The notes: generated from the sequence alone by a model not told the origin. A DNA stretch of 64,000 nucleotides from Strigamia acuminata (GCA_949358305.1 OX442323.1:7502001-7566000), one strand, 5' to 3'; shown: positions 32,401 through 44,710, counted from the stretch's first letter. Translations and numbers: made by a program.

Positions 32401-35283
32401 TGGAACACTCCGGCGTCACTAGGATGGTCGTGATGTTGGCGTAAAGTGGGTCATCCGGCATACAATCGAGGAAACTTTGATGAAGGATTTTCACATCTGA
32501 AAATGTAAGAGATAGAGTAAACTATTTGAATTCATTACTAATCTATTTTTTGGCAATAGACAACTGCCAGGAGAAAATAGCATGACATTCCAACCCAACC
32601 TAATCTAAGTTATCCTTAACCTGGCAATTTGATGCGGTGCCTGAAAAAAGCTTTTCTAAGCAGGAATTTGGAAGTAGCATCCCTTAACCTATCAATAGCA
32701 TGGCTAGATTTACACCTAGGCTGAAGACACTACAGTGTTGGGTCCTGTCATTATGGGGGACCTCCAAAGTAAAAAAAAAATGGTCATCTAGGGTAACCGT
32801 AGGTTGTTATTCATCATTAGCTAGTAAATAACAACTAAGGCATTTTGATCTAGGACAGCATTTCCCAAACTTAAGCGCGAGTTGATTTTTGGTAAGGCGC
32901 ATCTATCACACACGCCTAAATAGGACAAGCTTTTTTTGCAAACTTATATAAAATTCTATGCAAAATTATATAAAATTATATGTAAAATTATATAAAATTC
33001 TATGCAAAATTATATAAAATTCTATGTAAAATTATATAAAATTCTATGCAAAATTATATAAAATTATATGTAAAATTATATAAAATTATATGCAAAATTA
33101 TATAAAAATTTCTTTTTTTCTTTTTAGTAGTTCATTTTTGAGAATTTTAATGCACCGGTAGATGAAGTGGGGCGTGGAAGATCGCCTTGCTTAAAAATGG
33201 GTCGCGATGCTAAAAAGTTTGGGAACCCCTGATCTAGGATTTTTATCGTACAGTATGAGTGAGCATTTTGATCTAGGACATTCTCCACTGCCAAAAAACG
33301 CTTGGATTGAATTTTAACTGTAGATTCCCATTTGAACGATCCTTTGCTCTACTTGCGCCGCAATATCTTCCGAAGCACAACTCAAAACCACAGCTCGGTT
33401 TCCCAGAAGACTCGCAAGATGCGCCGCAGTCCATCCTTCTCCCACTTGGGTAACCAAAACCTGAGGTCGACACTCGATCAACTCTTTCGACGGATCTTCC
33501 TTAAGAATGAAGGCAACCAAGTACGCGCCTAAACAGCTCGATTTATGCTGCAAAACATCACAAAACTTAACTCATTTCCCTTTTATCCACACAACAGACG
33601 AACCACCTGTATAATGAGATGATTCGACTCGACCAGGCAAATATTGAGCAACTGAAAACGACAATCCGGATGGAACATGAGTAAATCTGCACATTCCAAA
33701 TCCGAACAGAAATTCGACGCATTCAGCTCGTTTTGGCTCGAAACTTGACTGAAACCCACTTTCGACAGTTCCTCTTGAAGCTCCGTCATACTTAAAAATA
33801 ATAATAATAATAATAACGTTTAATACTCAACTCAAACATTGAGGGGGTGCCCCTCAACAGCGATAAGCCTACAAGGAGTAATAATAATAATAATAATTGT
33901 TTTGAATATTTTTTAACTTTGTTTTGAATTGATTGACCCAGGCGTATTGGGGCAGCGAAGGCGAAACTTCGACGCATCGACGGATTTCAGGCGGAATTAG
34001 CTCTTCGACCGAACGAGCATTCCGAGCGATTCGTTCTCGAGCTAGAGCCGCATTGATGGCCGTCCGACGCAGTAACAGCGCGTCTGCAATCTCGTTCGTG
34101 ATCCCCGTGTGTTCCTTCGTGTCGCTCAAAAGAAGCGGCTGGAAATGACGTTGCAGATAATCGTACAGCATCACGTACACGATGCCTCTTTCTTTCATCA
34201 ACTGCAACAAGAAATTAATAAATTTTAAAGAAATCTATATCGAAGTGGCTATGTTCATGTCCGACGTGATCGTATTATTTTCATGATGCGCTGTGATTGG
34301 TTGAGAGATGCATTGATGAAAATAGTTGGTAAGGGTAGGTTTTGGGGGGGGGGCATAGTCCCCCCTTGTAAGAAAAAATGAAGATAAATCCTTGAAAACA
34401 TTGTTTTGAGGAAACGAACCGACACCAATGTATTGCTCCTTATGGTGCGTTGATTTAATAAATAAATAAATAAATAAATAAATAAATAGATCTCAATCAA
34501 TCACAATTCATGAACGTAGCCACTGCCAATGTTTATTGCGTCAATTCCTTTTTAAATACCCACAGGTCGATTACATTCGAAAAATCTCACATCGCCTAAT
34601 ACTTTTTCGAGTAAATACTGATCTGGAAAATAAGAAATAAAAAATTGATGAATAAATAAATTTATTTCGTAATTTGCTATTCAGAAAGTCGTGTTTGTAT
34701 CTTTTAACATCGCATCATCAGCGAATTTATATGGTTTTGGACATATTTTTCAATTAGGGCCTCAAAAATGGCCAAAATTGGCAGAAAAGGAGCAAATTGG
34801 GGCCTTGAAATTGCTATTTTTTCAATTAGGGTTCCAAAAAAGGGTTGGAGAAGCCTCCAAAAGGTTCAAATTTGGTCCTGGATGTGCTGAAACTACTTTT
34901 TATTTACACGGCAATGCGGCTTGGGTGAGCTCTAACGTTTTCCTACGTTCGTGTTCGTTTTTAAATTTGATTTTGAGACTTTTCGTGGCTTTTTGCATGA
35001 TTTCTCTGCTGCTTTTGGAGGCGAGCGGCGAGGAGCAAAGGATTTCAAGCAATCGGCCAGCTTTGCGGAACACTCGGTGCGTATATTCGCAGGGAATGGT
35101 GGGAAGGAAGTCGGAATGAAATTGCCACAACAGTTTGTCACTCGTCGCCGGGGTTTGGCCGGAGCCCGTGAAGGAAAGGTTTTTTAATCCGCTTAATGAG
35201 CTTCGTCGCGTCGTTTCGGACTCCGATTGCACATCGTCGCTACTACTGCTCGTGACTGAAAGTAGTTCTGTCAGTGACCTCAT
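29458..35283 (-). CDS. NSUN7: NSUN7-like RNA m5C methyltransferase-fold protein
   Basis: Minus-strand exons from the start: 35283-34947, 34622-34564, 34201-33918, 33790-33607, 33547-33319, 32496-32353, 31350-31097, 31037-30888 and 29895-29458. They give 692 residues in one frame (human NSUN7 is about 718). Recognisable NSUN7 blocks: [20 protein letters not shown] followed by [26 protein letters not shown] in the cofactor-binding region; [20 protein letters not shown] at motif IV (Cys395); [20 protein letters not shown] at motif VI (His459); and [15 protein letters not shown] with [17 protein letters not shown] near the C-terminus. In NOL1/NOP2/Sun enzymes the motif VI cysteine is the nucleophile. 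Here its codon (31211-31213) reads His, so classical catalysis is doubtful. The start is the first ATG of a 112-codon exon, head-to-head with ubinuclein. Introns 5, 6 and 8 are mainly transposon DNA. Confidence 0.92.
29981..30114. mobile_element. 134-bp hAT-like MITE, copy 1
   Basis: Ends CAGTGCTGGACTGG and (minus) CAGGGCTGGACTGG. The 8-bp flanks GATACACC (29973-29980) and GATTCACC (30115-30122) differ at one base. Nearly identical to the copy at 31498-31632. Confidence 0.85.
30260..30769. mobile_element. Pogo/Tigger-like non-autonomous element
   Basis: Inverted ends CAGTAGAGCCTCGATTATC (left) and CAGTAGAGCCTCGATTGTC (right, minus), flanked by TA. The end sequence is typical of pogo/Tigger elements. 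Interrupted by the MITE at 30411-30678. Confidence 0.8.
30411..30678. mobile_element. Innermost MITE
   Basis: Inverted ends CTCTGGCAGACCATAAGAGT and CTCTGGCAGACCGTAAGAGT, with TATA on both sides (TA duplication). Nested within the pogo/Tigger-like element. Confidence 0.8.
31498..31632. mobile_element. 135-bp hAT-like MITE, copy 2
   Basis: Same family as 29981-30114, with the same ends. Perfect 8-bp duplication CATCTTAC at 31490-31497 and 31633-31640. It splits the left arm of the surrounding foldback element. Confidence 0.92.
31746..32187. mobile_element. Harbinger-like MITE
   Basis: 442 bp with perfect ~29-bp inverted ends beginning AGGTAGGTTCACACTTGTG and flanked by TTA on both sides (31743-31745, 32188-32190), the TWA target typical of PIF/Harbinger. 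The interior is rich in GCGTTGCGTC motifs. Family assignment rests on the duplication and ends only. Confidence 0.75.
32856..33231. mobile_element. Non-autonomous hAT element with perfect 8-bp duplication
   Basis: 376 bp in NSUN7 intron 5 (32497-33318). Ends CAGCATTTCCCAAACTT and (minus) CAGGGGTTCCCAAACTT, a widespread hAT end type. Perfect duplication ATCTAGGA at 32848-32855 and 33232-33239. The centre (about 32935-33110) is a ~26-bp repeat of ATTATATAAAATTCTATGC. Confidence 0.92.
34244..34524. mobile_element. Possible MITE in NSUN7 intron 2
   Basis: Inverted ends AGTGGCTATGTTCATG and AGTGGCTACGTTCATG. No clean target duplication. The interior includes an (AAAT)n microsatellite at about 34457-34488. 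Confidence 0.5.
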
Positions 35284-35956
35284 TTTTTTTTACTAGGAAA
35301 TTTGTTGATGGTGTTCTTGCGATCGGCAGTCATCAAAATATCGTAAATTATCTGCATGAAAAGCCGACGCAAGATGATGACTTTTATGGTTACCATAGAA
35401 ACGATAGTAACAGTGAAGTTATCGTGTGACCAATGAGCTTCCTCGTTTTGGTTTGTCTGACATCTGGTGGTCGGTTTGAATAAATCAAAGATGGGCGTCG
35501 TGTTTATCGAAAATAGAATGTTGTAAATACGTTCGTTTTTGGAGTTTATTTTTATTGAATTTACAATTTTGGGTGTTTTTTTAATAGTTTTGTGATTTTA
35601 TTTTTATTTTTGATTTTATTTGCATTTTTCTGGAGATTTTTATTTTTATTTTTTGATTTATAAAATTTATTTTTTCCGAAAATATCCGTTGAAAAAATTT
35701 GGTTTGAAGAACGACGATTTGTTTGGCAAAATTTGATTTTATCGGGCATTGTGTGTGATTAGTGGTAAGCACGTGTAATTTGTTTTGCGCGGAAAACGAT
35801 GACCCTTCCCAGAATGCAACGCTCAAGGGTATCGCGCAGACGTAGTTGTACCGGTGTAAGTGAATCATGGCGGCGGATTCGCCAAGTTTTTGAATTGCGG
35901 GAAATATTGTGTGCTTATTCTCTGGAAGACGAAAGACGTTTAAATGATTGCCAGGA
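35284..35956. promoter_or_regulatory. Shared NSUN7/ubinuclein divergent promoter region
   Basis: 673 bp separate the two divergent start codons. No TATA box or initiator is convincing. Part of it must hold both 5' UTRs. Shared regulation is inferred from spacing alone. Confidence 0.45.
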
Positions 35957-38900
35957 ATGGCAGAAACCAGACGGATTGCTATCACGACGGTTGGATCGCT
36001 CAAAAAGGATAAGAAACCCAAGGAAAGTGCTCCGACGCCTCGCTTCAACTTGGCACTTCTCGAATCCAACGACAAAACATGTCCGGAGTTCAACTACAAC
36101 GATTTAGTGAAATCATCACGGGTGAGTGTTGCAGCCGTCGCATACATCGCACGCCGGGCCACCACTCGCTCAAGCTCCGCCCGTGCACGCCTAATTTCCC
36201 GTTCCCACTGTCACCACCTCGACGCGAGCCCCACCGCCGTCCGGGGGGGTTCACGACCTGATCATCTGCCCAGACGATCGAGTCGAGTCGCGTGTGCTCG
36301 AGAGAAAGGAATTTAGGGCTGCAACATCGCGTGACAGGAAAGAAATCGCTCGCAAAATGGATCCACATTTCGCCTTGTTTTCCACGCCGCCATGTTGTTT
36401 TGTTTTTCCAGCGCCGAAAGACCGAATCTCGGTCGTGCGCGACACAAACTTTGTTCGCCAGCGACAAAACACAATTTTTATTCGCCATTTAATTAGGAAA
36501 TTATCGCGGGCGAGTATTCGCGAGCCCGTTTTTTAGCTTTCCGCCGTTCTCGTCGCGGCATGTTTCCGTCCTCCATGATTCGCGCTGATGGTGCTGCCAC
36601 CACTTTTTGGGTGTTTTCGTGCCGATTCATAAATTCGCATATCCAATCACCATTGTTTATATTCATTTTTCTTTTGTGTTGTTTTTTCGAAAGGGAATTC
36701 ATTGGGGTGGGCGAGGGTTGGGTTGGTGGCGAGGGTTCGGAGCTGGACAGATTCTAGTGGGGTGCGTGAGCCAATGCATGTTTTTCATTGGAAATGATGG
36801 GTTGGAAGCGCTTGGAAGCCATTGCTTGGCTGGCTCGTGTTGATTTCTCTCTCGAGCCGAAGCAGCCATCGAAATCGACGGAGCACGCTGCGGATGTTCG
36901 TCGCTAGGGGGCGGGGGTTAAAGAATAGCAATTTTTCGCCATTTTTTTTTTTTTTCAATTAATAAATATAAATAAATAGAAGTATTTATTTGTTTATTTT
37001 TTTTTTTTGGAGTTGGGTTTTTTTTGTGGGTTATTTTGGGAAGATGGCGGATTGTTGTGTTGGTTGCAGGTGGATTTGTGGGTTTTTGAGTCGGTTGTTG
37101 TTGCCAAGGGGAAAGGCGGTGGCGCGACATTTTTTTTTTAAAAATTTTATTTATGATTATTTTTTTTTTATTTTTTTATTTTTTTTTATATAAATAATTT
37201 TGAAGTTGATTTTTTTTTTTTTTGCATTTTTTGTGAATGATTTTTTTTTAAAATATTTTTTAAATGGTTTTTTAAAAAAAATTGTTTACTCGAGCGAGTT
37301 GTGAACTCATTTAACAGGTGTTGACTTGCATTTATTGTATTTAAATTACGTTTTTTTTTTTTTTTTCAGTTAAAAAACAATTCGGGAATTTCGACGCACG
37401 GCGAGGAAATCCAGGAAGATGATAAATTGCGAGCTTTAGCCAAGAAATTTGAAGCCAAATATGTTCGTAACTTAAGACGAAATGTGTGTATAAATATGTT
37501 TGATTGTTTGTTTGATTGCAGGGTCCGCAACAGGGCAAGAAGCCGAAGAAAAACATCGGTCGTATTGAGGATTATATCGATTTAGGCATGGGTTATGACG
37601 AAAATGATCCATTTATAGATAATACAGACGCTGTGAGATATTTTGGGCGCTTTATTTGAGTGATAATTGACTGTTTGTTTGTTTGTTTGTTTTTTTTTAG
37701 TATGATGAACTCGTTCCATCCACACTGACAACTCAACACGGGGGATTTTATATCAACTCAGGGAAACTTAATTTTAAGGAAGTTGATAGTTCTGATGAAA
37801 CGAGTAGTAATACATCAGATTTCGAAACGGTTCCTGATGCTGCTGCTAACAAAAAGAGGGTGAGGAAACGAAATTTTGATAAAAAAGAGTTGCACGTGGC
37901 CAAAAAATACAAAAGTTCGTGAAATTTGTTAGTGGACAACGTAAAAATTGATGAAAATTGTTGAAAATTTATAAAATTTAATGAAAATTGTTGAAAATTA
38001 TTGAAAATTTATGAAAAATGTTGAAAATTCGTGAAAATTGTTGAAAATTCGTGAAAATTATTGAAAATTATTGAAAAATTATTAAAAAATTAATGAAAAG
38101 TTTATTTTTTTTGTATTTGTGAATAAAAATTGGGGTTTTTATTTATTATTTATCATTTATTTTTGTTTATTTAATAGCGACGAAGACTAAAAGAGTTGGA
38201 TAAAGATAAAAGACGGAAACGTATCAGAGATAACGACGGACAGAAGAAGAAATCGTGGAAATCGAGCGACAAGTCAGACAGGTTGAAATTAAATTGCGAA
38301 ATTAAAAAACTAATATACATAAAACATATTTACATTTGAATGAATTAATTGCAGTGCCTTATTGAAGCAGAAAAAGCCAATAAAGCAGCCGACCGTTGCA
38401 TCGTTGCTTTTGCAGCACAAGGCGCAACAACCTATACAGAGTACTATGACGTCGAACGTGTTGGCGACTTCCTTGGGTCAATCAGGTGAGTACAATTGGT
38501 GATTTTGGCGGGTCTAAATTGGGTGTTAAAGGAAGAGAAAAAGCAAAATAAAAATGGGCCATAGGGGGCCCTGGTGTGGTGAACGTGTCTAACGGGAAGT
38601 TGGCCAACTCGACCATTGTGGATGCCATAGAGTCTGTGATAAACGCGTCCCGTGACCACAACAGCATCGATGCCGGGTTGAATACTGCGACGGGCAGCAG
38701 CGACAGCGAGATGGCCACTTCGATGAACGTCGAGCCGGAGGAGGAAGCCAATAAACTGCCCGACAATTTGTCGCCCGATTTGGATTGTTTGTTGCGCATG
38801 ATCAAAGAGGTGAGAAATTAAAAAAGGAATTTTTTTAATTTTTTAATTTTTTGTTTTTGTTTTTAGACTGCTGAGGAATCGAGAGAAGGGAAATGCAAGT

Positions 38901-41900
38901 TTTTTTCCAATGATGTTAACAACATTTTACTCGAGTAAGAAAAGTATTTTTTAATAATTTTTTAAATGATTTTAATTATTTTTTTTGTGTTTTAGAATCG
39001 AGTTGAAAACACGGCAATTAGTATGTAGTCAACGATCAATGGTCTACTCGCATTTGGCATCACATTTACCCTGTACTAAAGAGACATTGCTCAAAAGAGT
39101 GAAGAAATTGCGTCTTGATCAAGAAGGAGGGAAATTAAAGGAACCCATGGCCAAGCTGAGACACGGTAATTGGATTTTTAAATATTTATTTTATAAAATT
39201 AATTTTTTTTTGGTATTTTTTTTTTAGCGATTTCTATCGTAATGCCCGCTATGTTGGAGAAGTATAATCAAGAGCGACAGAAACTCTTATCTAATACCAA
39301 GTAATTTTGTAATTATTTGGTGTTTTAAATGTTTAGTTACGTTTTTGTTACGCAGGAATGCCCTAAACTCTGAAACGGAGAGCGACAGCGATAGTATTGG
39401 TGAGAAAGAAGCTCAAATTGCGAATCGAAATCGACTGCGAAGGAAATTTGAGTGGAATGATAACACGAGGTAATTTAGTGAAATTTTGACGTATTTTAAA
39501 TTAATTTAATGAAATTTTGACGTATTTTAATCGTCCGCAGAATATTTTAAATTAATTTAGTGAAATTTTGACGTATTTTAATCGTCCGCAGAATATTTTT
39601 AATTAATTTTTATTTAATTAATTTATTTTTATTTATTTTTAGGCGGATGTTGATTGATATTGTTCGAATCAAAATGAAGTGCTACGAAGTGTCTAAAACA
39701 AGAAGCCAGTCGGCAGCGGAGTTTCTAAGACAGTTTCTCGAGTCGGAAGTGAAGCATCTGTGGCCGAAAGGCTGGATGCAAACGAGGTTCGATCCAACAT
39801 GTCAATCAAAATAAATATTGATAAAAATAATTAATTTTTTTTTAAATTTAATTTAATTGCAGGATATTATACAAAGAGAGTAATGAAGCTCATTCATATC
39901 TTACGTACGTGGTTTCATCGTTTTGAATAAAAATTAAAATTAATTTTTTTATTTTTTTTTTATTTTTCTAGAAATAAACCAAAGAGGCATTTGGCATTAA
40001 CTTCGAAAAAATTCCTAGTTTCTTCCATGCTCGGGGTCAGCGATGTAGTGCCGAACAAACCAACTACGTCATTCTTACCGAACGGAATCGTTGCCAACGT
40101 ACCAACCGCCGTGTCCAGTCTGAGCGCCGCCAACTGGACGGCCAAGAGCATCGCGACGAAATGTGCAAGTGCGACCGACGCGAAGCCCGACGTGGCCGTC
40201 GCCGCAAACCCCCCGACGATCTGCGCCGCCTCGACGCCCACTTCGACGTCATCCTCCGCACCGACGGCGAGCCCCGTGGTCTCGACTTCCGTGGCGAACC
40301 TACCGAAACCGAGCGCGCCCGCCGCCAAAACGTCCCTGCCCGAACCGCTCTCCGTAACCTGCACCGTGGCGTTGACCAGCGTCAAGACGACGGTCACGGC
40401 GCCCCCCGCAGCCAGCAAATCGGACGGTTTCCCGCATTCCAGCACGTCGTACCACGAAGCCGCCAAAAACGAAGGCGCGCTCCCTCGCGCGGTGGCTGCG
40501 GCGGCGGCGGCGGCGTCGGTGGACTCGATCACGGTGTCGTCGCTGCTCAAACAGTCGGGCAACCAACACTCGCTCAAATCGCTGGTCGGCGGACTCAAGT
40601 ACCGCGCCATGGACTACTCGGAGTCGCTGCAAGCGGCCGCCGTGCTGAGCAACCCGTCGCCCAACGACGTGCTGGACCAGATCATTCACGCCAGTCTGGC
40701 CGACTTCCCGAGCTCGGGCGCGTCCAAGATGCTCGGAGACACGTCCGTGACCAACTCCGTGACGACGCAGTCGGCGGGCGGCGCCGCCACGAGCTACTGC
40801 TCCGTCAAACTGGGCGCGGCGGTGAATTCCGTCGAGTCGAAGAGCCCCTCGGCCGGCTCGCGGTCGCTGCTGAAGAACCCGGCGCAGACGAGCAAGGTGG
40901 AGACGGTTCTTCCAACGAGGACGGGCATCGACGCGTTCGCCGGCCACTCGGCGCGCACGGCGCCCGTGAACGTGGCGAAGATGGCGTCGACGAGCGAGGC
41001 GCTTTTGCAGAGCCAGAAGATCGCGGCCGCGTACAATATCGTCCAGGAGCGGAACCCGGCCGCTTCCGCTTCGTCGTCGTCGTCGTCCAAGTCGGCCGCG
41101 TTCACGACGCCGTTCCAAAGTGTGTTCGAGTTCCCCGAGGCGATCGAGCGGACGCTGCAGGGGAAAAGCGGCGGCAGTCCGTCGTCGCTCAACTACGGCC
41201 TCTATGCCGGCATGCAGCAGCAGAACTTTAGGAAGGAGCAGAACGATTTGGTCATTTCGGCGCTCTATCCGCAGTTCGCGCGCAAAGAGGCGAGCGAACT
41301 GTCGCCGCACCTGTCGCACCAGGCCTCGTTCTCGCGCAAGGATTTGATGAACGAGCAGCCGCTGAATTTCAGCCAGGCGAGGCACGTGGGCGCGCCGTCG
41401 AGCGCCTCGAACTGTGCGTTTAACAACAGGGTGTCGCCGGTGCCCGCCAACACGTACTCGGCGCCGCTGAAGGAAGGGACCAAGCAGCAGCACGATATTT
41501 CCGGCCATACGTCATCGCGACCCGCGGTCAGCCTCAGCCTTCCCCCGACCACATACTCGTCGCCAATCAGCTCGGCGTCGAGGCAAACGTCAGGTGAGCG
41601 CGCTCTTTGCGCTTTTGCACCTTTTGCACCTTTTCCAGGGTGGCCAGACGATGCACAAATGCTCGCACCAAAGAGTAAGTTCCCTACGTACGAATGAGAA
41701 AAGTTCAGCGATGGTGTGTAAGGTGGAAAAAATGTTACCGTATTTTGCGGACCCTAAGATGCACTGCGCAAAGTTATCGGCAAAATTTTAGAAGAAGAAA
41801 ATAAGCGGCAAAATGCAAGACCATAAACCATTAAATAAAGTCTCTTGTGCTCATTTCTATTAACGTGTCGTGCGTCCGGTGCTGTTTAGGCATTCCCATT

Positions 41901-43717
41901 CCCTAATGGTGTCTAGGGTTTCGGTACCGGGAACCAGGAAATTGGAGAAAAACCGGTTCCGTCAAAAAATCGTTGCTAAAACGTCATTTTTGTCATTGAA
42001 ACGTTAGATTTTGCAACGTTTCGATGATGAAAATGGCCATTTTTAACGAACAATGGCTACAAATGGCCATTTTTAACAAAAAATAGTTAAAAATGGCCAT
42101 TTTTGATCAAAAACGGCCATTTTTAACGGAAAATGGCTATTTTTCACGAAAAACGGTCATTCTTGATCAAAAACGGCCATTTTTGACGGAAAACGGCTAC
42201 TTTTGATGGAAAATGGCCATTTTTACCATGAAAAATGGCTAGAAATGGCCTCTGGCCTGATTTTTTTTGGTCCCGGGAGTACCGATTTCCCGTGAGTACC
42301 GGCTATTTTGGTACCGGGAACCGGAAATTTTAAAAAGGCGGGAAAACAGAAACCCTGATGGCGTCCGTCCACTGTCAGTGGCCTTCGAAGTTTTAAAAAA
42401 ATCGAATGTTTGGAGTATAAGACGTGCACCAATTTTTGGTCGACTAAGAAAGAGCGCAAAATACGGTAATGCTAATTATATAAAACATATTAAATCTTTT
42501 TTTATATACTTTTTTCTATTGGAAGTTAATAAAGGTAGATATTCAACGCATTAATTTAGTTTGAAAAGTACAACAGTTGGTGTACGGAGCTGGATATGCA
42601 AATTTGCAGTTCGTATCTCTAAAATTTTGTAACTTGGATGTTCGTATGTAGGGAACTCGCTGTACTGGTCCGCACTTGAACTTTGGCAGTTCTGGTTTAG
42701 GAATTCGTACATTTTGTGTCGCCGATGGGTGTCTCGGTATTTTATGTCCAAAATCTGGTCACCCTGACCACCTTCCCACCCGCCAAAGCGATGATAGACA
42801 CGTTGGAGTGGATATAGTTTAGTTTATTTGCACCCTTGTATGTTGTTGATACCCTTGTTCGTGATTTAGTCTTGTCTCGTTCAGCAGACCCCCTTTGTTT
42901 GGGAAGTGATGTTCTTAGTCGGGCCTTGTCGAGTGCGTGGTATGGTAAGTCGTTTAAATACTTCCCAAAAGGCCAAGATGGCGGTGAATGAAAAAATGAA
43001 TGAAATATTAAAATTTAGTTGTTAGATTTAGATTTAGATTAAAATTTGACTTTATTTCGTATTAAATTTGTTAGTTTTTGTAGTCGTTGTTGTAATGGAT
43101 TTGTTTTGGATTTGTTTGGTTTGTTTTTCGTGTTTAGGGTCGGAAAACATATTCGCAAATTCTCCGCACAGCACTTACGTGACGTCGCCGATCCACACGA
43201 CGAACTCGGCGCAAGTGACGAGACCCGTGTCGTTGACCACGGCGGCCAACCACTCGCTGTACGCGGGGACCGGCAGCTCCCCGAGCCAGAATAAACTACT
43301 AACGCATTACTCAACGGGAATGGATTACAACACGACCTTGTCGCAGGTTGATAAAATGACGAAAATTCGATATCCGAACTCGTTATAACGAAATTATGTT
43401 GCAATTTAATGTTAAAAAAATGGTTTAAAGTGAATTAAAAACGTTATATCGAGTTTGAAGTGTTTTTTATTTATTTATTCATTGATTTTTCATTTCTTAT
43501 TGCGAAGGTTTTGAATCCGAGTTGGCAACCAACGAACAATCCAAACACTCAATCGGTTTACAGCCGCCATTACGCCAAGATGTTGCCGCACGTTGGCTTA
43601 CAAACTACGTATCCAACCACGACCAAGGCTGGTTCCTTGTTGCCCCATCACGGTTCGGCGTCTTCTAGAAATCCTCCTTCTTCCACTCCGTCGTACGATC
43701 AGGGATCCTCGTTTTAA
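35957..43717 (+). CDS. UBN: Ubinuclein (HIRA histone-chaperone complex subunit)
   Basis: Nuclear partner of HIRA and CABIN1 in replication-independent H3.3 deposition (yemanuclein in Drosophila). Exons: 35957-36121, 37370-37462, 37522-37632, 37701-37859, 38178-38281, 38355-38485, 38565-38809, 38867-38934, 38996-39165, 39228-39300, 39356-39469, 39643-39786, 39863-39904, 39972-41593, 43138-43346 and 43508-43717; 1,219 residues. The N-terminal [18 protein letters not shown] block is followed by the HIRA-binding region ([35 protein letters not shown]) at about residues 95-150. The ubinuclein middle domain (about 336-540) includes CLLRMIKE at its start and [18 protein letters not shown] near its end. 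A low-complexity Ser/Ala/Thr/Pro-rich tail follows, half of it in one 1.6-kb GC-rich exon. The ATG at 35957 is chosen because it opens the conserved block. Confidence 0.95.
36122..37369. other. First ubinuclein intron
   Basis: 1.25 kb with a GC-richer first half and T/A homopolymer-rich second half. Open frames lack family similarity. Plausible place for regulatory sequence, but I see no specific motif. Confidence 0.4.
37930..38095. repeat. Short intronic repeat
   Basis: Degenerate array of GAAAATTGTTGAAAATT-like units in ubinuclein intron 37860-38177. Confidence 0.65.
41739..42466. mobile_element. Mariner-type element (middle level)
   Basis: Inverted ends CCGTATTTTGCGGACC and CCGTATTTTGCGCTC with TA on both sides (41737-41738, 42467-42468). 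Related to 29935-30866. Contains the hAT-like element 41914-42357. Confidence 0.8.
41914..42357. mobile_element. hAT-like element (inner level) with internal repeats
   Basis: 444 bp, ends TAGGGTTTC and (minus) CAGGGTTTC. Flanks ATGGTGTC (41906-41913) and ATGGCGTC (42358-42365) match at 7 of 8 bases. The interior is about ten degenerate ~20-bp units around AAAATGGCCATTTTTAACG. Subterminal GGTACCGGGAACC is present at both ends. Confidence 0.78.
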
Positions 43718-44691
43718 ATGAACTTAAAACTCAATTTTTTGGTTTAGTTTTGCGCATAATTTCGTCCCCCCGAACTCTCGTAATTGAAGAATCTCTCGTG
43801 TTTTGTTTCGGTTTGACGACGAACCAATGATATTTTAAATTTTAATTTAATCCCGTTGTTTGTTTTCGTTTTTTTGTTTTGTTTTCTTTCAGTCTGACAC
43901 TGCCAAACTTCACTATGTCATTACACTATAGTACGGTTGTCTGGTTTCGTTCGAATCGTGTTTTTATTATTGTTATTATTATTTAATTGTCATCATTACT
44001 TTTTTCTGTAACTTTTACTAGGAAAAATTGTTTTTTTTGTTTTATTTTTCGTTTTTTTTAAACAAAAAACTGATCATGTGTATAAATTATTGACTTAAAA
44101 GGCGCTGGGACTCATTTTAAATATGCATCACCAACAAGTGCAGTTTTTGGAATGGATTTCGAAGCTCACACCATTTTATTTTGCGGTTGTAAAAAATAAA
44201 TCGATTGGATTTTGGAGTGTAATGTCGTGTGTTGTTGTTTGCAAAATGTTGTGTACATAATTTGCGTGGTTTGTGCCTGCGCGATGATGTAATTTGTACA
44301 GTTCCCGTAGTCTCGATTTTAATTACTCGTTTGATTTGTACAAAATGAGTAAAGAAACAACAAAAAAAAAGAAATTGTCTTTCAAAAAATCATTTTTTAA
44401 GTCAAATTGTACATTAATAATAATTTTTTTTTCCTGATTATTCAGTTAAAAATCTGTTGTTAATAAAATACAATAGTACAATCGGGACTTTTTCATTTAT
44501 TTATTTTCCATCTTTAAATTCACATATTCCAGTCAACTATTGGCTTCACAAGTCACGTGGAAGTAATCACAATTTAATACAATCCTCGCTATACGGCGCC
44601 ACTGGTCTAGATACCTATGACTCGTTTTCCGCATCCGGTATGAATCGTGATCTTAGTTTTGTGAACCCCGTAGGTTCCAACTTGGACCAGG
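43718..44691. other. Ubinuclein 3' UTR and RPL13A upstream sequence
   Basis: AATAAA at 44195-44200 is a plausible ubinuclein polyadenylation signal. The remaining ~490 bp before the RPL13A start region would hold its promoter; no TATA box stands out. Confidence 0.45.
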
Positions 44692-44706
44692 CTTCTCTCT
44701 TTCCTC
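44692..44706 (+). promoter_or_regulatory. 5'TOP motif of RPL13A
   Basis: CTTCTCTCTTTCCTC begins with C and continues as an unbroken pyrimidine run immediately upstream of the RPL13A ATG at 44711. Such terminal oligopyrimidine starts mark translation-machinery mRNAs under mTOR/LARP1 control. The exact transcription start is inferred. Confidence 0.6.
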
Positions 44707-44710
44707 GACG

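Larger units (their letters stand above)
41636..42766. mobile_element. hAT-like outer element in a three-level nest
   Basis: In ubinuclein intron 41594-43137. Ends CAGGGTGGCCAGA (left) and CAGGGTGACCAGA (right, minus). No clear 8-bp duplication. Contains the mariner-type element 41739-42466. The rest of the intron, to 43137, holds nothing recognised. Confidence 0.55.

Noticed and set aside
40161-41508. Long frames on both strands inside the ubinuclein tail exon
   Set aside because: Shadows created by the GC-rich Ser/Ala-coding exon 39972-41593. The in-frame reading joins correctly to exons on both sides.
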